Numbered from the stretch's first letter, positions 1 through 6,329 are shown. The stretch is DNA of 8,536 bases from Coriobacteriales bacterium (GCA_031282085.1 JAITEK010000041.1:1-8536), one strand, 5' to 3'. Notes: a model not told the origin generated them from the sequence alone. Numbers and translations: made by a program.

Positions 1-61
1 TGATATGAGCAACAACACGCTCGCAGAGAAGGAAAGACTGCTCGCAAAGTGGATGTATTAA
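1..61 (+). CDS. C-terminal end of an upstream gene, probably the ABC substrate-binding protein (partial)
   Basis: The reading frame that starts at base 2 is open from the window edge and ends at TAA 59-61. It encodes DMSNNTLAEKERLLAKWMY, a charged, amphipathic-looking tail. Periplasmic-type solute-binding proteins of this transporter class often end with such a helix, and the binding-protein gene usually lies just before the ATPase gene. The frame overlaps the GTG start of the ATPase by 13 nt, as expected inside a translationally coupled operon. Only 19 residues are visible, so the identity rests on position. A chance open frame of this length cannot be excluded. Confidence 0.45.
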   Translation, partial: DMSNNTLAEKERLLAKWMY

Positions 62-858
62 TTGAAAAAACCGACAAAGCCAAAACCAGTGTAGCAGCTT
101 CAAAGCTCGTCATCACAGACGTGCGCAAGAGCTTCGGAACAGATACTGTTCTCCACACGGTAGGGTTCACGGTCAAGAATGGGGAGTTCCTCTCCATTCT
201 TGGCGCGTCTGGTTGCGGCAAAACGACACTGCTGCGTATCCTCATCGGGCTTGAGTCCGTTGACAGCGGTACCGTATTCAAGGATGGAGTGGACATAACC
301 CATCAGCCGCCCTCAAAACGCGGCATGGGCATCGTCTTTCAGAACTACGCTCTGTTTGAGAATATGACGGTGCTGCGCAATGTGGAGTACGCCCTGAGGC
401 ACAACGGCTATTCAAAGGAGGCGGCGCGCGAACGCTCGCTTAACCTGCTTGGGCGGGTGGGGCTTAGCGACCAGGCGAAGAAGCGTCCGTTTGAGCTTTC
501 GGGAGGACAGCAGCAGCGCGTCGCCATCGCCCGAACCCTTGCCATGAATTCCGACATCATCCTTCTGGATGAGCCGATGTCCGCGCTTGACGTCGACACA
601 CGCCTTGCCTTGCGCGGCGAGATAAAGGCGTTGCAGCGGGAGTTCGAGTCGACGATTGTCTACGTGACCCATGACCAGGAGGAAGCGTTCGCGCTGTCTG
701 ACCGGATCATGGTCATGCATGAGGGGCGCATCCAACAGCTCGGCACACCCCGTGAGATCATCGATCACCCCGCCAATGACTATGTTGAGCGTTTCGTCGC
801 TCATAACATCCAACTCAAGATAGACTCGCTCCTTCCCTTTGTGAGGTCGGCTTCATGA
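49..858 (+). CDS. ABC transporter ATP-binding protein (iron/spermidine/2-aminoethylphosphonate class)
   Basis: This is the cytoplasmic ATPase subunit of an importer; it hydrolyses ATP to drive the permease encoded next. The nucleotide-binding domain is complete: Walker A GASGCGKT at residues 52-59, Q-loop Gln98 (VFQNYALF), signature LSGGQQQ at 150-156, Walker B ILLDEP at 171-176, D-loop SALD at 178-181 and switch His208 (VTHDQEEA). At 269 residues it stops soon after the core fold and lacks the C-terminal TOBE domain present in the usual 350-370-residue PotA, FbpC and PhnT proteins. The start is GTG 49, preceded by GAAGGAAAG (27-35, slightly long spacing) and overlapping the upstream gene. 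The stop overlaps the permease start as ATGA. The family assignment is secure. The substrate (phosphonate, polyamine or iron) cannot be read from this subunit. Confidence 0.93.
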   Translation: MDVLIEKTDKAKTSVAASKLVITDVRKSFGTDTVLHTVGFTVKNGEFLSILGASGCGKTTLLRILIGLESVDSGTVFKDGVDITHQPPSKRGMGIVFQNYALFENMTVLRNVEYALRHNGYSKEAARERSLNLLGRVGLSDQAKKRPFELSGGQQQRVAIARTLAMNSDIILLDEPMSALDVDTRLALRGEIKALQREFESTIVYVTHDQEEAFALSDRIMVMHEGRIQQLGTPREIIDHPANDYVERFVAHNIQLKIDSLLPFVRSAS

Positions 859-2444
859 GAAAGCACCGGCTTTCATTCGGGGTGAAGCTCGTCTGTTTCG
901 CGGTATTCCTCGTTGCGGTCATCCTGCCGCTGATGCGGATGCTTGCGAACCTGTCGGATACGGATGTGCTGGCTACGGTCAGCTCTCCGCGGTTCATCAT
1001 GGCCCTGGGCCACTCGGTTCTGGCCTCTGCCGTCGCGAGCGTCATCTCCATTGCGCTTGCTTCGGCGCTTGCCTGGTGCATCACGCGCTCGGGCATCCGG
1101 CTCAAGCGGTTCTGGATCGTTCTGTTCACGCTGCCAATGCTCATTCCCTCCATATCCCATGGCATGGGCCTCATCGTCCTGTTCGGCGCCAATGGCGTCA
1201 TCACAAACCTGCTGCACCTGCAAGGCAATATCTACGGCTTTGTCGGCATCGTTGTCGGCTCGGTCCTGTACTCGTTCCCGGTTGCCTTCCTTATGATCTC
1301 CGACGTTTTGCGCTACGAGGATTCAACCCCCTACGAGGCGGCAGCCGTCTTAGGCATACCGCCGCTGAAGCGCTTTCTTGCTATCACGGTGCCCTATATG
1401 CGCAAGCCGATGATTGCGGCGGTCTTTACGGTCTTTACGTTGATAATCACCGATTACGGCGTGCCGCTGATGGTGGGCGGCCAGTACATCACGCTACCGG
1501 TTATGATGTACCAAGACGTCATAGGGCTGCTCGATTTTGGCAAGGGGAGCGTTATCGGGCTTGTTCTGCTTGTGCCGGCCCTCGTTGCCTTCATCATAGA
1601 CCTGCTCAACAAAGACAAGGGCAACGCCAGCTACATCATCAAACCCTTTGCGCTTGGAACGAAAAAAGGGCGTGATGCGGTCGCTTACGTGTTCAGTATC
1701 CTTGTCGGGTTGGCCATCCTTCTTCCTATCGTGTCGTTCATCCTGTTGACCTTTGTCGCGCATTATCCCAACGACCTGTCGCTGACCGTCGCCAACATCT
1801 CCCGCGCTTTCGACATGAAGGCCGGCGTGTTCCTCGGCAACTCGATACTCATAGCCTTCATGGTTGCGATTGTGGGCATCACCATCGCCTTTACCGTTGC
1901 CTATCTGACCGCCCGCCTGCCGAGCAAGTTCTCCAAGGCGCTGCATCTTCTGTCGATTACCTCACTTGCCATCCCAGGGCTTGTGCTCGGCCTTTCCTAT
2001 GTGCTGTTCTTCAAGGGAAGTCTGCTGTACGGAACGCTTGCCATCCTGGTGCTGGTAAACCTCATGCACTTCTTCTCGTCGCCGTATCTCATGATCTACA
2101 ACACGCTCTCAAAGCTGAACGAGAACCTGGAGGCCGTGGGCGACACGCTCGGCATCAGGCGTATATCCATCATCTTCGGCGTGCTCATCCCGCAATCCAA
2201 GCTGACCCTGATGGAGATGTTCACCTATTTCTTCGTCAACTCCATGATGACCATATCGGCCGTGTCGTTTTTGGCGACATCCAGCACGCGGCCGATCTCG
2301 CTCATGATCCCCTCCTTTGAGACGACGATGATGCTTGAATGCGCCGCGTTCGTCTCTTTGATGATCCTGACTGTGAACCTGTGTATGTCGGGCGTGATGG
2401 GGATAATCAAGAAATTCGCGACAAAAGGAAGGGGTCTGACATGA
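855..2444 (+). CDS. Fused ABC transporter permease, two MetI-like domains
   Basis: This integral membrane subunit forms the whole translocation channel as a single 529-residue chain. About twelve hydrophobic segments are visible, roughly six in residues 9-252 and six in 275-518. They fall into two homologous halves separated by a hydrophilic linker around residues 252-273. Each half carries the cytoplasmic EAA loop that docks on the ATPase: PYEAAAVLGIPPLKRF at 159-174 and NLEAVGDTLGIRRISI at 424-439. Such fused permeases occur in iron(III) systems (FbpB/AfuB) and in the putative 2-aminoethylphosphonate systems called PhnU2. Polyamine systems normally use two separate permeases. ATG 855 overlaps the ATPase stop (ATGA) and has GTGAGG at 841-846 as a plausible ribosome site. 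Its own stop overlaps the next start in the same way. The transported compound is not known. The adjacent nucleotidyltransferase favours an organophosphorus or choline-like substrate over iron, but this is inference. Confidence 0.9.
   Translation: MRKHRLSFGVKLVCFAVFLVAVILPLMRMLANLSDTDVLATVSSPRFIMALGHSVLASAVASVISIALASALAWCITRSGIRLKRFWIVLFTLPMLIPSISHGMGLIVLFGANGVITNLLHLQGNIYGFVGIVVGSVLYSFPVAFLMISDVLRYEDSTPYEAAAVLGIPPLKRFLAITVPYMRKPMIAAVFTVFTLIITDYGVPLMVGGQYITLPVMMYQDVIGLLDFGKGSVIGLVLLVPALVAFIIDLLNKDKGNASYIIKPFALGTKKGRDAVAYVFSILVGLAILLPIVSFILLTFVAHYPNDLSLTVANISRAFDMKAGVFLGNSILIAFMVAIVGITIAFTVAYLTARLPSKFSKALHLLSITSLAIPGLVLGLSYVLFFKGSLLYGTLAILVLVNLMHFFSSPYLMIYNTLSKLNENLEAVGDTLGIRRISIIFGVLIPQSKLTLMEMFTYFFVNSMMTISAVSFLATSSTRPISLMIPSFETTMMLECAAFVSLMILTVNLCMSGVMGIIKKFATKGRGLT
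2425..2434 (+). promoter_or_regulatory. Ribosome binding site fixing the start of the HTH-nucleotidyltransferase
   Basis: AAGGAAGGGG lies 6 nt before ATG 2441, inside the end of the permease gene. It decides against a longer in-frame start at 2339, which would overlap the permease by 106 nt and add 34 residues unlike the family. Confidence 0.75.
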
Positions 2445-3334
2445 GCCTCGCCCATAATCATTTTGATGTCCTCCGTTATCTGGAGAAGGTGCGCGCGCCG
2501 CAGGTGCAGCGTGTGGTTGCCGAACAACTGGGACGCTCGCTGGGCACCATCAACAAGGTCTTTCACGAGCTTGCCCAGTTGGGCTATCTCAAGGATGGGC
2601 AGATCACTGACGCCGGCTTGGAGGCTTTGGAGCCGTATCGCGCAAAGCGGGCGATTATCCTTGCGGCCGGGTTTGGGGAGCGCATGTTGCCGCTGACGCT
2701 CAACACACCAAAGCCGCTCATGCGCGTACAGGGCACGCGCATCATCGACTCCCTCCTCGACGCGCTGACCGCGGTAGGGATTGGCGAGATATACCTTGTG
2801 AGGGGTTACCTGGCCGAGCAGCTCGACCAGCTTCTCTACAAGTACCCGGGGATACGTTTCCTCAGCAATCCGTATTACCACGAGACCAACAACATCTCAT
2901 CGGTTCTGGTCGCCCGTGATCATCTCCCGTCCGCCTATATCCTTGAGGGCGACCTCTTGCTTCGTAACCCCGATCTTATCGAGAAGTACCAATACGAGAG
3001 CAACTACCTCGGTGTTCCTGTCTCCAAGACTGACGATTGGTGTTTCTACACCAACGGGAAGTACATCAAGAAGATCGGCGTGGGTGGCACGAACTGCCAT
3101 CATATGTTCGGCATCTCATATTGGAATGCCGCCGACGGAGCGCGCCTTGCAGGCGACGTCGAGACCGTCTTCAATACCCAACCGGGCGGCAAGCAACGCA
3201 TGTGGGATCAGGTTGCCGTTGATTACTTCCCCGGCAAGTACCAACTTGGCGTGCGTGAGTGCAGTTTTGACGACATCGTTGAAATCGATACCTACGAGGA
3301 GCTGTGCGCACTGGATTCTGCCTATCGGCTTTAA
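2441..3334 (+). CDS. Winged-helix domain fused to LicC-like nucleotidyltransferase
   Basis: The 297-residue product has two parts. Residues about 5-66 look like a MarR-type winged helix: a recognition region near GRSLGTINKVFHELAQLGYL (31-50), then a wing ending in ITDAGLEAL (55-63). Residues 69-297 are a nucleotidyltransferase of the LicC/phosphocholine cytidylyltransferase type. It shows LAAGFGERMLPLT (74-86), PKPL with Lys91 (90-93), NPYYHETNNISS (143-154), a probable metal-binding EGD (169-171), TDDWCFYT (197-204), HHMFGISYW (220-228) and EIDTYEEL (281-288). Enzymes of this family transfer a nucleotide, often CMP, to phosphocholine, 2-aminoethylphosphonate or a sugar phosphate before attachment to a surface polymer or phosphonate lipid. 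Translation is coupled to the permease (ATGA). The fold assignment is strong. The substrate, the nucleotide and whether the winged helix binds DNA are inference. I recall similar fusions in gut Firmicutes and Coriobacteriia. Confidence 0.85.
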   Translation: MSLAHNHFDVLRYLEKVRAPQVQRVVAEQLGRSLGTINKVFHELAQLGYLKDGQITDAGLEALEPYRAKRAIILAAGFGERMLPLTLNTPKPLMRVQGTRIIDSLLDALTAVGIGEIYLVRGYLAEQLDQLLYKYPGIRFLSNPYYHETNNISSVLVARDHLPSAYILEGDLLLRNPDLIEKYQYESNYLGVPVSKTDDWCFYTNGKYIKKIGVGGTNCHHMFGISYWNAADGARLAGDVETVFNTQPGGKQRMWDQVAVDYFPGKYQLGVRECSFDDIVEIDTYEELCALDSAYRL

Positions 3335-3383
3335 CTGCGGAAGCACTCGTCTGTCCACGTTCCCAAAAGTTACTCTTGAATGA

Positions 3384-3401
3384 ATAGAATAAGAAATCCT
3401 A
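3384..3401 (+). promoter_or_regulatory. Possible ArgR operator (ARG box-like), weak
   Basis: An imperfect palindrome, AATAG (3383-3387) to CTATT (3399-3403), abuts the -35 box of the argC promoter. Aligned with the ARG box consensus TGAAT-4 nt-ATTCA, it reads AGAAT-AAGA-AATCC: 4 of 5 and 3 of 5 half-site matches with an A-rich centre. Its position would block RNA polymerase. Only one convincing half-site is present and no regulator gene is in the window, so this is a candidate only. Confidence 0.3.
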
Positions 3402-3429
3402 TTGACGAAAATGCGAATTCTGGTATCTT
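3402..3429 (+). promoter_or_regulatory. Promoter of the argCJBD operon
   Basis: TTGACG (3402-3407) is followed after 16 bp by TATCTT (3424-3429), with the extended -10 triplet TGG immediately before it (3421-3423). Transcription would begin near 3436, leaving a leader of only about 30 nt before argC. That leaves no room for an attenuator, T-box or riboswitch. The local A+T richness against G+C-rich flanks supports a promoter. It was read by eye against the sigma-70-type consensus. Confidence 0.6.
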
Positions 3430-3465
3430 ATAAAAGAAGTTCTGAATCAAGATGGGAGAGAATCG

Positions 3466-4608
3466 ATGGAAACCAGAACAGTAGCGGTCGTTGGCGGTTC
3501 CGGGTATACCGGTATCGAGTTGGTGCGGTACCTGCTGGAGCATCCCGGGTTTCGGCTTATCGCCGTGACCTCCGATACCGATGCGGGCAAACCACTTGCG
3601 GAGGCGTATCCCGCCTTGTTGGGGCGCACGGAGCTTACCTATATCGAGCATGGCGCCATCGAGGCGATGAGCGATCTCGACGCGGTCTTTTTGGCCGTGC
3701 CCCATACGGCGGCCATGGCGATTGTGCCGCGGTTGCTCGCGCGGGGCATAAGCGTGTTCGACCTCAGCGCGGACTTCCGCCTGAAGGACGCCGCCGTCTA
3801 CGAACAGTGGTACGGCGTTCCGCATGCCGCTCCGCAGCTGCTCCCCTGTGCCATCTACGGCCTGCCGGAGATAAATCGCTCCCTGCTCTACCAGCGCTAT
3901 CAAGAGCGGCACGCGGCACGCTCCTCGACTCTTTTCTCGGTGAACCTCGGCGCGCCCGCTTCCTCCGGCGCGCCTGCCTCAACGCCTGCTCCCGTGCTGG
4001 TCGCCTGCCCTGGCTGCTACCCCACGGCCAGCGCCTTGGCCATCGCGCCGGCTCTTGTGGTGGGCTTTGCCGCGGTTGGCCCCGTCGTCATCAACGCCAT
4101 ATCCGGCGTCTCGGGCGCGGGGCGTACTCCCAAGCCGGGCACGCATTTTTGCGCCGTGAATGAGAACGTGAACGCCTACGGCGTTGGCACGCATCGTCAT
4201 ATCCCCGAGATAGCCCAGATCATCGCCTGGGAAGCGGGCAAGCAACTGCCGGTGGTCTTTACCCCCCATCTGGCCCCGATGACGCGCGGCCTGCTCGCCA
4301 CCGTGACCTTGCAGGTCAAGCCCAGCGTAAGCGCTTCGGCGCTTGAGAGCGTCTACAAGGTTGCCTACGCCGATGAGCCGTTTGTGCGGGTCCTGCCTGC
4401 TGGCGCCATGCCGCAGACCGCCAGCGTTGTGGGTACCAACAACGTGCAGGTTGGCATCAAGTTGCAGGAGGAGACCTCCACGCTCATCGCCAGCTGTGCC
4501 ATCGACAACCTGGGGAAGGGCGCTGCCTCCCAGGCCATACAGTGCGCGAACATAGTCTTTGGTTTTGATGAGACCGCAGGGCTGATAACGAATCCCGGGG
4601 TGGTCTGA
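3466..4608 (+). CDS. argC: N-acetyl-gamma-glutamyl-phosphate reductase
   Basis: ArgC performs the NADPH-dependent reduction of N-acetyl-5-glutamyl phosphate to the semialdehyde, the third step of arginine synthesis, in the cytosol. The N-terminal dinucleotide site VVGGSGYTGIEL (8-19) and AVPH (77-80) are clear. The catalytic cysteine is Cys184 in CPGCYPT (181-187). SGVSGAGR (213-220) and the His pair in GTHRHIPEI (241-249) complete the active-site region. The product is 380 residues against about 345 for the family. The excess, about 35 residues, lies between YGLPEINR (131-138) and the catalytic cysteine and is rich in Ala, Ser and Pro. The residue two before PGC-Y is usually Asn-Pro; here the Asn position is Cys181. 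ATG 3466 has GGGAGAG (3454-3460) at a good distance. argC is first in the operon and its stop overlaps argJ by one base. Confidence 0.95.
   Translation: METRTVAVVGGSGYTGIELVRYLLEHPGFRLIAVTSDTDAGKPLAEAYPALLGRTELTYIEHGAIEAMSDLDAVFLAVPHTAAMAIVPRLLARGISVFDLSADFRLKDAAVYEQWYGVPHAAPQLLPCAIYGLPEINRSLLYQRYQERHAARSSTLFSVNLGAPASSGAPASTPAPVLVACPGCYPTASALAIAPALVVGFAAVGPVVINAISGVSGAGRTPKPGTHFCAVNENVNAYGVGTHRHIPEIAQIIAWEAGKQLPVVFTPHLAPMTRGLLATVTLQVKPSVSASALESVYKVAYADEPFVRVLPAGAMPQTASVVGTNNVQVGIKLQEETSTLIASCAIDNLGKGAASQAIQCANIVFGFDETAGLITNPGVV
3949..3984 (+). repeat. Imperfect 18-bp tandem duplication inside argC (GAPASS-GAPAST)
   Basis: Bases 3949-3966 and 3967-3984 are in-frame copies that encode GAPASS and GAPAST (residues 162-167 and 168-173). 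Both begin GGCGCGCC. They form the core of the extra Ala/Ser/Pro-rich loop before the catalytic cysteine, suggesting that the loop grew by slippage. Confidence 0.7.
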
Positions 4609-5978
4609 TGACCGACGCGTCTGCTGCCGACGGCATGCCGATGCCGGCTCCTCGGCCGTCCGTAGCCGCTCTGCCAGGAACGACAAATGGCAACGCGACT
4701 TTTGTTGAGGGCGGCCTTGGTGCGGTTAAGGGCCTGCGGTGCGCGGGGGTTTCTGCAGGATTTCGGCGCAACCCCGAGCGCAAGGACCTCGCGCTCGTTG
4801 TCACCGAGAAGCCTGCTGTTGCCGCGGGGGTCTTTACGCGCAATCTGTTCTGCGCCGCGCCAGTCGCGCTGTCGCGGCAACACCTCGTGCGAGGAGCTCT
4901 GGCCGACGTGGACGCGCCCACAGCGGGCGGCGGTGCTCGGGCCATCGTGCTCAACTCCGGCAACGCGAACGCGACCACCGGTGAGCCGGGTATGCGGACC
5001 GCCATCCAAACCGCACGTATCGCCGCCGAACATCTCGGCTGTGAGCCGCATCAGGTGCTCGTTGCCTCAACGGGCGTCATCGGTGTGCCGCTTGCGCTGG
5101 AGCCCTTTGTCACGGGCATCCCGCTTGCCTTAGCCGAGTTGGGTTCCGCCGACGCCGACGCTGCGGCCTTTGCCGGCGCGCACGCCGCGGCCGAGGCCAT
5201 TATGACTACGGATACGCATCCCAAGCAGGCGGCGGTTAGCTTTACCGCAACGCAAAGCGACGGCAGCGAGGTCACCTATACCATCGGCGGCATGGTCAAA
5301 GGCTCGGGCATGATACAGCCCAACATGGCGACGCTGCTCGGCGTACTCGCCACCGACGCCTGGCTCACCCAGGAGGCGCTCGACCTCGCGCTCAAACAGG
5401 CTATGGCCGTTACGCTCAACAGGGTGACGGTGGACTCGGACACCTCCACCAACGACAGTGTCTACCTCCTGGCGACGGGGGCGACCCCGGGCAAGACCAT
5501 CAACCCCACCTGCCCGCTGTTTGAGCCCTTTGTCTCGGCGCTCGTGGCGCTCTGCACCGACCTCGCGCGGCAGATAGCCTACGACGGCGAGGGAGCCACG
5601 CGGCTGGTGACCGTAAGCGTCACCGGGGCGAGCGACGACGCGCAGGCGGACCTCGCGGGGCGCTCCATAGCGAACTCGCCGCTCGTCAAGACGGCCATTG
5701 CCGGCCATGACGCCAACTGGGGCCGCATCGCCATGGCCCTCGGCAAGAGCGGCGTCACGTTTGTGCAGGAGGAGGTAAGCATCTCCATCATGGGCCTGCC
5801 CGTCTGCGAACGCGGCCTGCCTGTGCCCTTTGATGAGGATGAGGCCCTGCGGTGCTTTGAGGATAACGCGGAGATCACCATCGACGTGGTGCTCGGCACA
5901 GGTGAGGGCCACGCGCGCCTGTGGACCTGCGACCTGACGCACGGCTACATCACCATCAACGGCGACTATCGGACGTGA
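4608..5978 (+). CDS. argJ: Glutamate N-acetyltransferase / amino-acid N-acetyltransferase (ornithine acetyltransferase)
   Basis: ArgJ moves the acetyl group from N-acetylornithine to glutamate, releasing ornithine and regenerating the first intermediate. Some members also use acetyl-CoA, which cannot be told from sequence alone. The precursor self-cleaves before a nucleophilic Thr: MIQPNMATLLG at 235-245 puts the cut between Ala241 and Thr242. Other family marks are KGLRCAGVSAG (41-51), KDLALVV (59-65), NSGNANA (116-122), the STGVIG oxyanion segment (154-159), DGEGATR (326-332), GHDANWGRI (366-374) and the C-terminal INGDYRT. At 456 residues it is longer than the usual 390-410. About 35 residues precede the conserved GGLGAVKG and look low-complexity (Ala, Pro, Met). 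ATG 4608 overlaps the argC stop (TGATG) with GGGGTGG upstream. In-frame ATGs at codons 10 and 12 are less likely starts. Confidence 0.95.
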   Translation: MTDASAADGMPMPAPRPSVAALPGTTNGNATFVEGGLGAVKGLRCAGVSAGFRRNPERKDLALVVTEKPAVAAGVFTRNLFCAAPVALSRQHLVRGALADVDAPTAGGGARAIVLNSGNANATTGEPGMRTAIQTARIAAEHLGCEPHQVLVASTGVIGVPLALEPFVTGIPLALAELGSADADAAAFAGAHAAAEAIMTTDTHPKQAAVSFTATQSDGSEVTYTIGGMVKGSGMIQPNMATLLGVLATDAWLTQEALDLALKQAMAVTLNRVTVDSDTSTNDSVYLLATGATPGKTINPTCPLFEPFVSALVALCTDLARQIAYDGEGATRLVTVSVTGASDDAQADLAGRSIANSPLVKTAIAGHDANWGRIAMALGKSGVTFVQEEVSISIMGLPVCERGLPVPFDEDEALRCFEDNAEITIDVVLGTGEGHARLWTCDLTHGYITINGDYRT

Positions 5979-5980
5979 GG

Positions 5981-6003
5981 CAGCCGTCCCACGAGGATGG
6001 CTG
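5981..6003 (+). repeat. Hairpin just after argJ sharing a core with unit B
   Basis: CAGCCGTCC (5981-5989) pairs with GGATGGCTG (5995-6003) across a CACGA loop: 9 pairs, one of them G-T. The core GTCCCACGAGGA (5986-5997) recurs exactly in B1 (6096-6107) and B2 (6200-6211), so this may be a trimmed relative of unit B. The stem starts 3 nt after the argJ stop codon. No T-run follows it on the + strand, so a normal intrinsic terminator is unlikely. Confidence 0.65.
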
Positions 6004-6009
6004 ATGAGC

Positions 6010-6094
6010 AAAAAGTCCGTCATTCTGGCTTTATGCCAGAATCCAGTCGTCCGCGATAGCGGGCGACGCATAGAGAGCGCGTAGCGCGACGCAC
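6010..6094. repeat. Palindromic repeat unit A, copy 1
   Basis: This 85-bp unit matches copy 2 (6294-6378) at 83 of 85 positions; the only change is AT versus TA at 6070-6071. It contains three stems: ATTCTGGC/GCCAGAAT (6022-6029 with 6035-6042, loop TTTAT), GTCGTCCGC/GCGGGCGAC (6046-6054 with 6059-6067, loop GATA, one G-T pair) and CGCG-TAG-CGCG (6078-6088). The layout resembles REP/MITE-type intergenic repeats. No named family is claimed. Confidence 0.85.
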
Positions 6095-6188
6095 AGTCCC
6101 ACGAGGACGCTGCGCGTCCCGCGGTGTTTTGTGAGTCCGGTCGCTAGCGCGCCCGGTTGGATTCTGGGACAAGCCCAGAATGACGGAC
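6015..6188. mobile_element. Possible miniature inverted-repeat element (A1+B1)
   Basis: The 31 bp at 6015-6045 and the 31 bp at 6158-6188 are inverted copies, matching at 27 of 31 positions; both outer ends read GTCCGTCATTCTGG going inward. The 174-bp element encodes no transposase and would need one supplied elsewhere. No clear target duplication flanks this pair. A REP-like origin, where the hairpins simply occur in both orientations, is equally possible. Confidence 0.4.
6092..6185. repeat. Palindromic repeat unit B, copy 1
   Basis: This 94-bp unit differs from copy 2 (6196-6289) at five positions. It contains stems GGACGC-TGC-GCGTCC (6105-6119), CCGGTCGC/GCGCCCGG (6137-6144 with 6149-6156, loop TAGC, one mismatch) and ATTCTGGG/CCCAGAAT (6161-6168 with 6174-6181, loop ACAAG). 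It overlaps the last 3 bp of A1. Its right end is an imperfect inverted copy of the left end of unit A. Confidence 0.85.
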
Positions 6189-6195
6189 GAGGGAA

Positions 6196-6289
6196 CACAG
6201 TCCCACGAGGACGCTGCGCGTCCCGCGGTGTTTTGTGAGTCCGGCGGCTAGCGCCGCCGGGTGGATTCTGGGACAAGCCCAGAATGACG
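6196..6289. repeat. Palindromic repeat unit B, copy 2
   Basis: The first 49 bp and the last 28 bp are identical to copy 1. The five differences lie between them, four of them in the central stem, which here is perfect: CCGGCGGC/GCCGCCGG (6241-6248 with 6253-6260, loop TAGC). The last stem is ATTCTGGG/CCCAGAAT (6265-6272 with 6278-6285). Confidence 0.85.
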
Positions 6290-6329
6290 AGCGAAAAAGT
6301 CCGTCATTCTGGCTTTATGCCAGAATCCA
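6262..6329. repeat. Large inverted repeat upstream of argB (B2 end against A2 start)
   Basis: Arms 6262-6289 and 6302-6329 are 28 bp each and complementary at 24 of 28 positions around a 12-nt centre. Each arm also contains its own smaller hairpin. In RNA or as a cruciform it could form one long stem or two short ones. It lies about 75 bp before the argB start. Confidence 0.75.

Noticed and set aside
2339..2440. Upstream in-frame start for the HTH-nucleotidyltransferase
   Set aside because: It would overlap the permease by 106 nt and add residues unlike the family; ATG 2441 has AAGGAAGGGG and ATGA coupling.
49..2444. Calling the transporter a ferric iron importer
   Set aside because: The fused permease type fits iron systems, but the coupled nucleotidyltransferase does not. 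The binding protein that would decide is outside the window, so the substrate is left open.
3335..3465. Riboswitch, T-box or leader-peptide attenuator ahead of argC
   Set aside because: The predicted transcript leader is only about 30 nt and no terminator or antiterminator pair is visible.
3402..4163. Open frame of 253 codons overlapping the start of argC in another frame
   Set aside because: Its product is Arg-rich and featureless, it starts inside the argC promoter, and argC in the other frame is fully conserved.
5981..6003. Intrinsic terminator after argJ
   Set aside because: The stem is good, but it is followed by ATGAGCAAAAAG with no T-run on the + strand, and no minus-strand gene ends here.
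5130..6071. Minus-strand open frame of 313 codons opposite argJ and unit A1
   Set aside because: The sequence is Arg/Gly/His-rich with no family features. It covers conserved argJ on the other strand and ends in repeat DNA.
6031..6276. Minus-strand small open frame within the repeat island
   Set aside because: Its translation is internally repetitive because it is read from units A and B; it has no credible ribosome site.
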